A stretch of 32,943 bases of DNA from Variovorax sp. WDL1 (GTDB lineage: Bacteria; Pseudomonadota; Gammaproteobacteria; Burkholderiales; Burkholderiaceae_C): positions 1-32,943 of the forward strand of contig NZ_LMTS01000238.1 in the NCBI RefSeq assembly GCF_001541225.1, written 5' to 3'. Below, piece by piece: positions 16,519 to 23,950 of the stretch. Every line of letters starts with the position of its first letter. Position 1 is the first letter of the stretch. The notes under the pieces were generated by a model. That model was given only the letters and a program-made list of their open reading frames with translations, had not been told where the DNA came from and did no database searches. Both the position numbers and the translations under genes were made by a program.

Positions 16519-16793
16519 CAGTCCGTTGCTCGCCTGGCACGCAGACGGGCAACGACCGCAGATACCGGCTTCACCTTGCCGGCCGCCACCTCCTGATTGC
16601 CTAGCGCGAGGATCTTCAGCAGCGCCAGCGTCTGTTGGGTTTCCTCGAACGAGGCGACATCCTGCAGCACTGCCTTGGCTTCTCCGTTCTGGGTGATGAT
16701 CAGCGGCTCACGCTCCTTGGCAAGGTGCATCAGCACGTCGGCGGCGTTGGCCTTGAGGTAGCTGATCGGCTTGACGTGAGACGAATAGCGCAT
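16518..16793 (-). CDS. Phd/YefM-family antitoxin
   Basis: The 91-residue protein begins MRYSSHVKPISYLKANAADV and contains EREPLIITQNGEAKAVLQDV, the DNA-binding N-terminal fold of the Phd/YefM family. The C-terminal half, about residues 48-91, is the likely toxin-binding tail. The start at 16793 is preferred over 16808 because AAAGGA lies five bases before it. It precedes the toxin gene by an overlapping stop/start and should neutralise the toxin and repress the operon. Confidence 0.9.
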   Translation of the reverse strand: MRYSSHVKPISYLKANAADVLMHLAKEREPLIITQNGEAKAVLQDVASFEETQQTLALLKILALGNQEVAAGKVKPVSAVVARLRARRATD

Positions 16794-16819
16794 GTCGGTC
16801 CTTTGCATTGGAGGTCCGA

Positions 16820-16840
16820 ATATAGTCTTTATATGGTCTT
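16820..16840 (-). promoter_or_regulatory. Direct-repeat operator candidate of the toxin-antitoxin operon
   Basis: On the plus strand ATATAGTCTT (16820-16829) and ATATGGTCTT (16831-16840) are 10-base direct repeats with one mismatch and an 11-base period, about one helical turn. They lie just upstream of the antitoxin start and overlap TATATT/TATAAA -10-like sequences on the minus strand. Autorepression by the antitoxin is the natural reading. Confidence 0.45.
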
Positions 16841-18410
16841 AGCGCGTGCTTGTCGGACCAGCTTTCCGGGGCCGCGAAGAGGCTTCCCAGCGTTCGGCCG
16901 TGGTCGCGACCAGGCTCCTGAGGTCGGTCCATGGCCTGGCGCTCGGCACCGTTGGGGCGCCCGTCACTGCCGCCTTCGCGAAGGCGACCATGCGTTCATG
17001 CAGGTAGCGCTGGTCGTCCCGGTGCCATGTCTCGATGGAGTGCGGGCCGCGCGCCACCACGATTTCCTTCAGCCCGCGGATGCGGTCGTAGGCGGCGATG
17101 GTGCCCTCCAGGCTCTCGGCACGGTCCCACAGTCCCTTGCCGAAGAACGCGGCGGGCCAGCGCGCCATGCCCGCGAGCGTGGCGGAGTTGGGATAGAAGA
17201 CGATGTGGTGCTCGGCTGCCATGCCGCCGAGGAGCAGGTTGCGATCGGCCAGGTCGGGTGCGGCCGGCACATAGCCCGCGCCGCTCGCGAAGGAGGCGAG
17301 CAGGATCGCACCCTTGATGTTCGTGTAGCCCTTGGGCGGCGCGCAGTTGACGACAGGCATGTCGTAGCTGCAGGACTCGACGAAGTTCTTCGTCATCGCC
17401 CAGGCGGTGGACATGGAACCGCGCGAGTAGCCGCCGAGCAGGATTGGAATCTGCCTTGCCTTCATGCCGGCCAACAGCCGGCCGCCGGCCGTATCGCCTT
17501 CGAGCAACTGGCCCGAGGGCGCGAGCATGCGCAGCCCTCGGCCGCTTTCCAATTGCTCGAGCACGCGGAACACGTCCTCGCCCTGTTCGAGCGTGTGGAT
17601 GTCGCTGACGCCGCCGGAGATGCCCTCGCCGCGGCGGTCGTAGGCCAGCACGTCGAAGCCGGCAGCGTTCAACGCCTGCAGGTTCTCGCGCCACCAGCGC
17701 TGGCCCATGGCGGTCATCTGCCCGCCACCGCCATTGGCCATGATCACCAGCGCGTGCAGGCGGCCGCCTTGGCCGTCGTCCACGCCCGCACCTTCGATGT
17801 ACCAGCCGCGCAGCTTGATCGAGTCCTGCATCTTCAGTTCGATGCGTTCGAAGGTGTCGCACGGCACGCTGAATTCGACGGTGTAGGTGCGCGGCTCGGC
17901 TCCTGCGATGGATTCGCGGTACGGCGCCTTCGCGAAGAAGGCCGGGCGACGAATCCGGCGCAGGTCCACCTCGCCCTCGGGGTCGATGCGGACGGAAGGA
18001 TCGACCGTGCCGGTGGAGCGCCGCGCACGCTCCCTGTCGGACGGCAGCCAGCGCTGCATCTGGGCATCGATGCGTTGGAAGCAGGAGGCATCGGCCTTGC
18101 AGGAATGCCAGCGCGCCTTGAGTCGGGCGTCGGTGAATTCGTCGACGTGGAAGTCGCGGCCCTGGTAGCCCGGCGGCGGGCGATTGGCCGTGAGCAGCAA
18201 GGGAACGCAGACGGTGCCGCCCTGTGCGGTGGGCAGCCGGTAACCGGGCAGCACCGCGTTGCGGTCCGCGCCCACATAGGCTTGGCAATCTGTGGAGTGC
18301 GGCTCGGGGCGGAACAGCGCGCCATTGCTGCCGGGGAGGGCGCAGCCGGCAACGACGAGCAGCGCCAGCGCGGCGCTTCGTCGAAGCAGCCCGGCCAAAG
18401 CGAGGCGCAT
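16839..18410 (-). CDS. Lipoprotein alpha/beta hydrolase
   Basis: The 523-residue protein starts with a lipoprotein signal (MRLALAGLLRRSAALALL, then lipobox VAGC), so it is probably anchored to a membrane. A central alpha/beta hydrolase core is visible: HALVIMANGGGGQMTAMGQRWW, NAAGFDVLAYDRRGEGIS, and the nucleophile elbow LLGGYSRGSMSTAW (G-x-S-x-G). A late His in RGPHSIETWH probably completes the triad. Several Cys residues in the N-terminal region suit an extracytoplasmic location. The substrate is unknown. An upstream GTG at 18440 would add ten basic residues; the ATG at 18410 gives the better signal peptide. It begins upstream of the toxin-antitoxin promoter region on the same strand. Confidence 0.82.
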   Translation of the reverse strand: MRLALAGLLRRSAALALLVVAGCALPGSNGALFRPEPHSTDCQAYVGADRNAVLPGYRLPTAQGGTVCVPLLLTANRPPPGYQGRDFHVDEFTDARLKARWHSCKADASCFQRIDAQMQRWLPSDRERARRSTGTVDPSVRIDPEGEVDLRRIRRPAFFAKAPYRESIAGAEPRTYTVEFSVPCDTFERIELKMQDSIKLRGWYIEGAGVDDGQGGRLHALVIMANGGGGQMTAMGQRWWRENLQALNAAGFDVLAYDRRGEGISGGVSDIHTLEQGEDVFRVLEQLESGRGLRMLAPSGQLLEGDTAGGRLLAGMKARQIPILLGGYSRGSMSTAWAMTKNFVESCSYDMPVVNCAPPKGYTNIKGAILLASFASGAGYVPAAPDLADRNLLLGGMAAEHHIVFYPNSATLAGMARWPAAFFGKGLWDRAESLEGTIAAYDRIRGLKEIVVARGPHSIETWHRDDQRYLHERMVAFAKAAVTGAPTVPSARPWTDLRSLVATTAERWEASSRPRKAGPTSTR

Positions 18411-18484
18411 GAATCGGCGGCGGGGTGCAACGTGGGGCACGGCGGCATGATGCGCCGCTGCGCGCGGGGCTTCAAGTGCGCGCA

Positions 18485-18907
18485 GTGAGCGGCGCGCGAC
18501 ACGCGAGGTCCCGGCCTTTCTGTTGCCGAGCCTGCAGAACCTGCAGGGGCCGGGAAACCCTTTCGGGCTACTCCGAAGCGGGCTTTAGGCCTGCTTCAGG
18601 TAAATGCTGTCATTAGCAGTTACTTGATTTGCTCTGCTTACGGCAGTCGCCTCTCGGATCGTCGCCCTCGACCGCCATGCGCCGTCGAAACCAGTCAGCC
18701 CCACGAGACTGCGGACGCAACGCGCATCCGCACTCTGGTGGAGCTGGGGGGAATCGAACCCCCGTCCGGCTCACTTGAGCTTCGAGCTTCAGGGACTTCC
18801 GGCGGATTGCACCATCGGTCCCACACGATCATTTTTTCAACTGCAGGCGACGAACATGCCTCGTTGACCCAAGCTGAGTGGCAGGGGGTTGGAAATGGTT
18901 CCAGGCG
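18485..18907. other. Non-coding stretch with no clear gene
   Basis: No ORF here has a recognisable product. The stretch contains the tmRNA 3'-end fragment described separately, and otherwise I see no promoter, repeat array or RNA gene. The plus-strand frame 18624-18911 is a read-through of the tmRNA fragment and is not a gene. Confidence 0.6.
18736..18767 (-). other. Detached 3' end of tmRNA (ssrA), probable attachment-site remnant
   Basis: The minus strand ends ...GGGTTCGATTCCCCCCAGCTCCACCA, the T-arm, acceptor strand and CCA of a tmRNA. The expected 5' acceptor strand GGGGCTG and the tag-coding region are absent in the following 350 bases on that strand, where a LuxR-type gene lies instead. 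The 3' end of ssrA is a classic integration site, so a copy without the rest suggests a past island boundary or a recombination scar. Confidence 0.6.
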
Positions 18908-19495
18908 CTAAGCCGCGATGAGCTTCTGCACCAGTTCCGCCGTCGTCGCCGCGGCGTACTTGCGCATCAACCGCGCGCGATGGATCTCGACCGTGCGATG
19001 GCTGATGCCCAGTGCCCGCCCGATTTCCTTCGAGGTCAGGCCCTTCATCAGCTGCGCCGCCACCTCGCGCTCTCGCGGCGTGAGCTCGGCCTTGGCAGCG
19101 CGACGCGAGCCCAGGTCCTCGAAGGTCCAGATGCCGGCCTCGTGCGGCGCCGCGCGATTGAGCGCCTGGCCGCTCACGTGGCACCAGAAGGTCTCGCCGG
19201 CAAAGGCGCCGTGCAGGCCGCCAACGCGCCGCATCATGCGGTTGTCGGCGTAGCGGCCGCTGGCGTTGAGAATCGGCTCCATGCGCTTGCCGATGCGCTC
19301 GAATTCGGCGACGCTCGGGTAGAGCACGCGGAACGACTGCCCGATCAGCACATCGCGCGTGGCGCCGAACATTTCGCACAGCCGCGCGTTGCAATCGACG
19401 ATGATCCGGTGGCGCGACAGCACCATGCCCACCGGCGCCTCCTCGAAGGCGAGCCTGTAGTCGATGGGGGCGAGGGCGGTGTCCGGTGTCTCCAT
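18908..19495 (-). CDS. PAS-LuxR transcriptional regulator
   Basis: The 195-residue protein has an N-terminal PAS domain (residues about 12-125, with YRLAFEEAPVGMVLSRHRII and NARLCEMFGA) and a C-terminal LuxR/FixJ-type HTH (LTPREREVAAQLMKGLTSKE, then IGRALGISHRTVEIHRARLM). It has no receiver domain, so the PAS part probably senses a small ligand or redox state directly. It is divergent from the CoA-transferase genes, and a perfect palindrome lies in the 74-bp gap, seven bases before its own start codon, suggesting it controls both itself and scoAB. The start has no obvious ribosome binding site, so a leaderless message is possible. Confidence 0.88.
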   Translation of the reverse strand: METPDTALAPIDYRLAFEEAPVGMVLSRHRIIVDCNARLCEMFGATRDVLIGQSFRVLYPSVAEFERIGKRMEPILNASGRYADNRMMRRVGGLHGAFAGETFWCHVSGQALNRAAPHEAGIWTFEDLGSRRAAKAELTPREREVAAQLMKGLTSKEIGRALGISHRTVEIHRARLMRKYAAATTAELVQKLIAA

Positions 19496-19501
19496 TACGA
19501 A

Positions 19502-19527
19502 ATACTACGTATGCGCATACGTAGTAT
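19502..19527. promoter_or_regulatory. Perfect 26-bp palindromic operator
   Basis: The half site ATACTACGTATGC (19502-19514) is followed without spacer by its exact complement. It occupies the gap between the PAS-LuxR gene and scoA. Its centre is about 55 bases before the scoA start codon. If transcription starts near 19556, the centre would be near -42, a typical class II activation position. The same site would overlap the regulator's own leader, fitting autoregulation. Confidence 0.75.
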
Positions 19528-19569
19528 CGTCCGGCTTGTCCATCAACCACCATTTCCGAACGAGGAATC

Positions 19570-20370
19570 ATGGCGAACAAGATCTATCCCTCCGCTGACG
19601 CGGCGCTCAAGGGCGTCGTCGCCGATGGCCAGACGCTCGCGGTCGGCGGCTTCGGCCTGTGCGGCATCCCCGAAGCCCTGATCGATGCACTGCACGATTC
19701 GGGCGTCAAGAACCTGACCTGCATCTCCAACAACGCCGGCGTCGACGGCTTCGGCCTCGGCAAGCTGCTGGAGACGCGCCAGATCAAGAAGATGATCGCG
19801 AGCTACGTGGGCGAGAACAAGGAGTTCGAGCGCCAGTACCTGGCCAAGGAACTGGAGCTCGAGTTCACGCCCCAGGGCACCCTGGCCGAGAAGCTGCGTG
19901 CCGGCGGTGCGGGCATCCCGGCCTTCTTCACCAAGACCGGCGTCGGCACGCTGGTGGCCGAGGGCAAGGAGCTGCGCGAGTTCGACGGCGAAACCTATGT
20001 GATGGAGCGTTCGCTGGTGCCCGACGTGGCGCTGGTCAAGGCGCATGTGGCCGACAAGTCGGGCAACCTGCGCTTCCGGCTGACGGCGCGCAACTTCAAT
20101 CCGGCCGCGGCCATGGCCGGCAAGATCTGCATCGTCGAGGTCGAGAAGATCGTCGAGGTCGGCGAACTGGCACCGGACGACATCCACCTGCCGGGCATCT
20201 ACGTGCATCGCATCGTCCTCAACGCCAATCCCGAGAAGCGGATCGAGAAGCGCACCGTGAGCGCAGCGGTCGACGTGGCCGCCGCCAAGGTCGAGGCCCA
20301 GGCCGCCATCGCACAGGCAGCCGCCGGCAGCGAGGTGCCGGCACCCGTCAAGAACAGCAAAGGAATCTGA
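19570..20370 (+). CDS. scoA: 3-oxoacid CoA-transferase subunit A
   Basis: The 266-residue protein is the alpha subunit of a succinyl-CoA:3-ketoacid CoA-transferase type enzyme. It has the GGFGLCGIPEALIDAL CoA-binding block, NLTCISNNAGVDGFGLGKLL, KMIASYVGENKEFERQYL, LEFTPQGTLAEKLRAGGAGI and FFTKTGVGTL. GAGGAA lies just before the ATG. The extra alanine-rich tail after residue 235 (AAAKVEAQAAIAQAAAG) is longer than in many homologues. The enzyme moves CoA between succinyl-CoA and acetoacetate or a related 3-oxoacid. It pairs with subunit B about 90 bp downstream. Confidence 0.94.
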   Translation: MANKIYPSADAALKGVVADGQTLAVGGFGLCGIPEALIDALHDSGVKNLTCISNNAGVDGFGLGKLLETRQIKKMIASYVGENKEFERQYLAKELELEFTPQGTLAEKLRAGGAGIPAFFTKTGVGTLVAEGKELREFDGETYVMERSLVPDVALVKAHVADKSGNLRFRLTARNFNPAAAMAGKICIVEVEKIVEVGELAPDDIHLPGIYVHRIVLNANPEKRIEKRTVSAAVDVAAAKVEAQAAIAQAAAGSEVPAPVKNSKGI

Positions 20371-20371
20371 A

Positions 20372-20461
20372 ATGAAACGCCCCCACGTTCGGCACTTCGT
20401 GTCCTCTCTGACCCCCGAGGGGGCGCAAGCCGCCCTTGGGGCGGCCCGGCGGGAGGCTTGA
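20372..20461 (+). repeat. GC-rich dispersed repeat between scoA and scoB, open as a 29-codon frame
   Basis: The gap contains arms CCCCCGAGGGGG and GCCGCCCTTGGGGCGGC typical of an intergenic repeat seen in Comamonadaceae. Unusually, the whole repeat is one open frame from ATG 20372 (AGGAATC upstream) to a TGA at 20459-20461, directly before the scoB ATG at 20463. It may carry translating ribosomes across the repeat. I do not call it a protein gene. Confidence 0.6.
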
Positions 20462-20462
20462 T

Positions 20463-21101
20463 ATGCCCTGGACCCAAGACCAGATGGCGGCGCGCGCCGC
20501 CCAGGAGCTGGAAGACGGCTTCTACGTGAACCTCGGCATCGGCATCCCCACGCTGGTGGCCAACTTCGTCGGCGACAAGGAAGTCTGGCTGCAGAGCGAG
20601 AACGGCATGCTGGGCATCGGCCCCTTCCCGACCGAGGACCAGGTCGATGCCGACCTGATCAACGCCGGCAAGCAGACCGTGACCACGCTTCCGGGCTCGG
20701 CCATCTTCGGCAGCCACGACAGCTTCGCGATGATCCGGGGCGGCAAGATCAACCTCTCGATCCTCGGCGCCATGCAGGTCAGCGCCAAGGGCGACCTGGC
20801 CAACTGGATGATCCCCGGCAAGATGGTCAAGGGCATGGGCGGCGCCATGGACCTGGTGGCCGGCGTGAAGCGCGTGATCGTGCTCATGGAGCATGTGGCG
20901 CGCAAGAAGGATGGCACCGAGGACCTCAAGATCCTCGAGGAGTGCACCCTGCCGCTGACCGGCGTGGGCGTGGTGGACCGCATCATCACCGACCTGGCGG
21001 TGATGGACGTCACGCCCGAGGGCCTGAAGGTGATCGAGCTGGCCGAAGGCGTCACCTTCGAGGCACTGCAGGCCAAGACCGGCGTCAAGCTCCTGCACTA
21101 G
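20463..21101 (+). CDS. scoB: 3-oxoacid CoA-transferase subunit B
   Basis: The 212-residue beta subunit carries the catalytic glutamate, Glu46 in [11 protein letters not shown], which forms the acyl and CoA thioester intermediates. Other family blocks are [16 protein letters not shown], the region around [33 protein letters not shown] and [26 protein letters not shown] nine bases before the ATG at 20463 fixes the start. Together with subunit A it would activate acetoacetate or another 3-oxoacid for thiolytic breakdown. A G/C-rich hairpin follows its stop. Confidence 0.95.
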   Translation: MPWTQDQMAARAAQELEDGFYVNLGIGIPTLVANFVGDKEVWLQSENGMLGIGPFPTEDQVDADLINAGKQTVTTLPGSAIFGSHDSFAMIRGGKINLSILGAMQVSAKGDLANWMIPGKMVKGMGGAMDLVAGVKRVIVLMEHVARKKDGTEDLKILEECTLPLTGVGVVDRIITDLAVMDVTPEGLKVIELAEGVTFEALQAKTGVKLLH

Positions 21102-21111
21102 CCAGACTTGC

Positions 21112-21134
21112 GCCCTCTCCCGGCGGGAGAGGGC
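21112..21134. terminator. Strong G/C hairpin after scoB
   Basis: GCCCTCTCCC (21112-21121) pairs perfectly with GGGAGAGGGC (21125-21134) over a GGC loop, ten bases after the scoB stop. The sequence resembles a dispersed REP-like repeat. It lacks a U-tract, so it may stabilise mRNA rather than terminate. Confidence 0.5.
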
Positions 21135-21307
21135 TGGGGGGAGGGCAGCGGCGCTCGAACCCTTGACGACACGACAAGACGCCCGTGTTGCTCATACGGT
21201 GAGCCTTGGGGGGCTGACCTAGCACAGCGAGCTCCATCTCGCTGGCGCTTGCCCATTGCGGCCGCGTTCACAATGCGGCCGGGGCATCCCTCTTCCAACC
21301 TCTACGA

Positions 21308-22513
21308 ATGACTTCCTCGCGCTTTTTCAAGATCGCGCTCGTGCTCGGACTCCTGTCGGCCATCGGGCCCTTCGCGATCGACATGTACCTGCCGGCGCTG
21401 CCCGAGATCGGCGCCAGCCTGGGCGCCGGCATCGGCCCGGTTCAGATGAGTCTCACGGCCTTCTTCATTTCTCTGGGCGTGGGCCAGTTGCTCTATGGCC
21501 CGGTGTCGGACATGGTCGGGCGCAAGCCGCCGCTGTACTTTGGCCTGCTGCTGTTCGCGGCCGCGAGCGTGGGCTGCGCCCTGGCCACCGACATCCAGAC
21601 TCTCATCGCTTTGCGCTTCGTTCAAGGCCTGGGGGCCGCCGCCGGCATGGCGATCCCACGGGCCGTGGTGCGCGACATGCACACCGGCAACGATGCGACA
21701 CGGCTGATGTCGCTGCTGATGCTGGTCTTCAGTGTCTCGCCCATCCTGGCGCCGCTGGCCGGCAGCGCGGTGATCGCCATCGCCGGCTGGCGTGCCGTGT
21801 TCTGGGCCGTGACCCTGGCCGCCGTGGCCGGCCTCGCGCTCATGGCCGCGACCCTCAGGGAAACGCGGCCCGCCCAAGACCGCGTCGAAAGCAGCCTGGG
21901 CAGCGCGGTGCGGGCCTATGGGGTGCTGCTGCGCGATGCGCACTACCTGGGCCTTGTGTTCATCGGCGCCTTTGCGATGGCAGGCTTCTTCACCTACCTG
22001 GCCAACTCCTCCTTCGTGATGATCGGCCACTACGGGCTCTCGCCGACGCTCTACAGCCTTGCCTTCGGCATCAACGCGGCGGCCTTCTTCGGCGCTGCCC
22101 AGCTCAACGGCCTGCTGTGCGAGCGTTTCGGCATCGTGCGGGTGGTCAAGGCGAGCGTGAGCGCGTGCGGCGTGGTGATGCTCGCGATGTTCGCGTACTA
22201 CCTCGCCGGCGGCGACAGCCTGGCGGTGCTGATCGTGCTGTACTTCATCGCCAGCGGCTTCATGGGCTTCGTCATCCCGACCACATCCGTGCTCGCGCTC
22301 GAGAAACACGGCGCCATCGCCGGCACCGCCTCGGCCTTGCTCGGCACGCTGCAGATGCTCACCGGCGCAGTGGCGATGGCGGTGATCGGCCTGTTCACCG
22401 ACGGCCGGCCGCTGCCGATGGTCGCGGGCATGGCGGCCGGCGCGTTGATCGCCGTCGTGCTCACCTGGTTGACGCTCGGCGCGCACCGGCCCATGGCATA
22501 TGCGGCCCGCTGA
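21308..22513 (+). CDS. Bcr/CflA-family MFS drug exporter
   Basis: The 401-residue membrane protein has the 12-helix pattern of the DHA1 Bcr/CflA group. Landmarks are SAIGPFAIDMYLPALPEI in helix 1, the loop motif YGPVSDMVGRKPPLYFG, RFVQGLGAAAGMAIPRAVVR in helix 4, and SPILAPLAGSAVIAIAGWR in helix 5. It probably exports small hydrophobic drugs by proton antiport. It overlaps the next exporter gene by 14 bases, so the two form an operon. Confidence 0.92.
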   Translation: MTSSRFFKIALVLGLLSAIGPFAIDMYLPALPEIGASLGAGIGPVQMSLTAFFISLGVGQLLYGPVSDMVGRKPPLYFGLLLFAAASVGCALATDIQTLIALRFVQGLGAAAGMAIPRAVVRDMHTGNDATRLMSLLMLVFSVSPILAPLAGSAVIAIAGWRAVFWAVTLAAVAGLALMAATLRETRPAQDRVESSLGSAVRAYGVLLRDAHYLGLVFIGAFAMAGFFTYLANSSFVMIGHYGLSPTLYSLAFGINAAAFFGAAQLNGLLCERFGIVRVVKASVSACGVVMLAMFAYYLAGGDSLAVLIVLYFIASGFMGFVIPTTSVLALEKHGAIAGTASALLGTLQMLTGAVAMAVIGLFTDGRPLPMVAGMAAGALIAVVLTWLTLGAHRPMAYAAR

Positions 22514-23930
22514 GCCGGCCGCCCTTGCAGAGCTGCCCGAAGCGGACGGGCTGCCGCAGCCGCAGCGCCGCTGGGCGATGCTGGTGATCATCCTGGGCAT
22601 CACCGTCGCGGTGCTCGACGGCACCATCGTCAACCTCGCGCTGCCGGGCATCGCACGCGAGCTCCAGGCCGATCCGGCGCATGCGATCTGGGTGGTCAAT
22701 GCCTACCAGATCGCGACGCTGGTGATGCTGCTGCCGCTGGCCTCGCTCGGCGACCTGGTGGGCTACCGGCGGGTGTATCTGTGGGGCATGGTGCTGTTCA
22801 CGCTGGCCTCTCTGGGCGCCATGCTGGCCGACTCGCTGGGCACGCTGATCGCCGCGCGCACCGTGCAGGGGCTCGGCGCCGCCGGGCTGATGAGCGTCAA
22901 CTCGGCGCTGGTGCGGGTGGTCTATCCGCGCGCGCAACTGGGCCGGGGCATGGCGCTCAACTCGGTGGTGGTTGCCAGCGCCTCGGTGGCGGGGCCATCG
23001 GTGGCAGCGGCGATCCTCTCGGTGGCTTCGTGGCCCTGGCTGTTCGCGTTCAACGTGCCGCTGGGCCTGCTGGTGCTGGCGCTGGGCTGGCGCGCGCTGC
23101 CAGCGCAACGCGCGGCCGCGGTTGCCGGCGAGCGCTTCTCATGGGTCGACGTGCTGCTCAACGTGCTGATGTTCTCGCTGGTTTTCGTCGGGGCGGACCG
23201 CCTGGGCGTGCGCGGCGAGTCGGGGCAGGGCGCCGGGCCCCTCGCCTGGGCGCTGCTGCTGGCGGGGGTGGCGGTGGGCGTCGTCTACCTGCGGCGGCAG
23301 CGCGCGCTTGCCGTGCCGCTGTTCCCGGTGGACCTCCTGCGCATCCCGGTGTTCGCGCTGTCGATGGGCGCCTCGGTGGGCGCCTTCTGCGCTCAGATGC
23401 TGTCCTTCATCGCACTGCCTTTCCTGCTGCTCGACACCTACGGGCGCTCGCACGTGGAGGCCGGCCTGTTGATCACCGCGTGGCCGCTGGCCATCGTGGT
23501 GATGGCGCCGGTCGCCGGACGGATGATCGGCCGCTATCCGGATGGCTGGCTGGGCGGCATCGGCCTGAGCTTGCTGTCGCTCGGCCTGGTGCTGCTGGCG
23601 GCGCTGCCCGCGCACCCGGGCAATGCAGACATCGTGTGGCGCATGGCGCTGTGCGGACTGGGCTTCGGCCTGTTCCAGTCGCCCAACAACCACACCATCG
23701 TGACCTCGCCGCCCGCGCACCGCAGCGGCGCGGCCAGCGGCATGCTGGGCACTGCGCGGCTCACAGGCCAGACATTGGGTGCGGTGCTGCTGGCCGGGAT
23801 CTTCAGCGCGTGGAGCCCGCACGAGGGGCGCGGGCCCTTCATTGCGCTCGGCCTGGCCGCGGCCTGCGCGGCCGTGGCGGCGGTGTGCAGCACGCTGCGC
23901 ACGCGCGAGCCGCGCACCCGCCGCGCTTGA
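22500..23930 (+). CDS. DHA2-type (14-helix) MFS exporter
   Basis: The 476-residue protein matches DHA2 exporters of the SmvA/EmrB type: ILGITVAVLDGTIVNLALPG in helix 1, WVVNAYQIATLVMLLPLASL in helix 2, GDLVGYRRVYLWG in the first loop and AARTVQGLGAAGLMSVNSAL in helix 4. About 14 hydrophobic segments are visible. Such proteins export cationic biocides, quaternary amines or dyes. The start overlaps the preceding exporter. Its stop is 20 bases from the convergent MATE gene, the edge of the second island. Confidence 0.92.
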   Translation: MRPAEPAALAELPEADGLPQPQRRWAMLVIILGITVAVLDGTIVNLALPGIARELQADPAHAIWVVNAYQIATLVMLLPLASLGDLVGYRRVYLWGMVLFTLASLGAMLADSLGTLIAARTVQGLGAAGLMSVNSALVRVVYPRAQLGRGMALNSVVVASASVAGPSVAAAILSVASWPWLFAFNVPLGLLVLALGWRALPAQRAAAVAGERFSWVDVLLNVLMFSLVFVGADRLGVRGESGQGAGPLAWALLLAGVAVGVVYLRRQRALAVPLFPVDLLRIPVFALSMGASVGAFCAQMLSFIALPFLLLDTYGRSHVEAGLLITAWPLAIVVMAPVAGRMIGRYPDGWLGGIGLSLLSLGLVLLAALPAHPGNADIVWRMALCGLGFGLFQSPNNHTIVTSPPAHRSGAASGMLGTARLTGQTLGAVLLAGIFSAWSPHEGRGPFIALGLAAACAAVAAVCSTLRTREPRTRRA

Positions 23931-23950
23931 GCGGTGAGGCTGAAGATGGC

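Noticed and set aside
18624..18911. 95-codon plus-strand ORF
   Set aside because: It is a read-through of the tmRNA 3' fragment on the opposite strand. The LVELGGIEPPSG string is a well-known artefact of translating tRNA-like ends.
18736..19105. Complete functional tmRNA gene
   Set aside because: The 5' acceptor strand and tag region are not present, and the LuxR-type gene occupies the place where they would be.
20372..20461. Real 29-aa protein gene between scoA and scoB
   Set aside because: The sequence is a dispersed GC-rich repeat; it is kept only as a repeat with a noted open frame.
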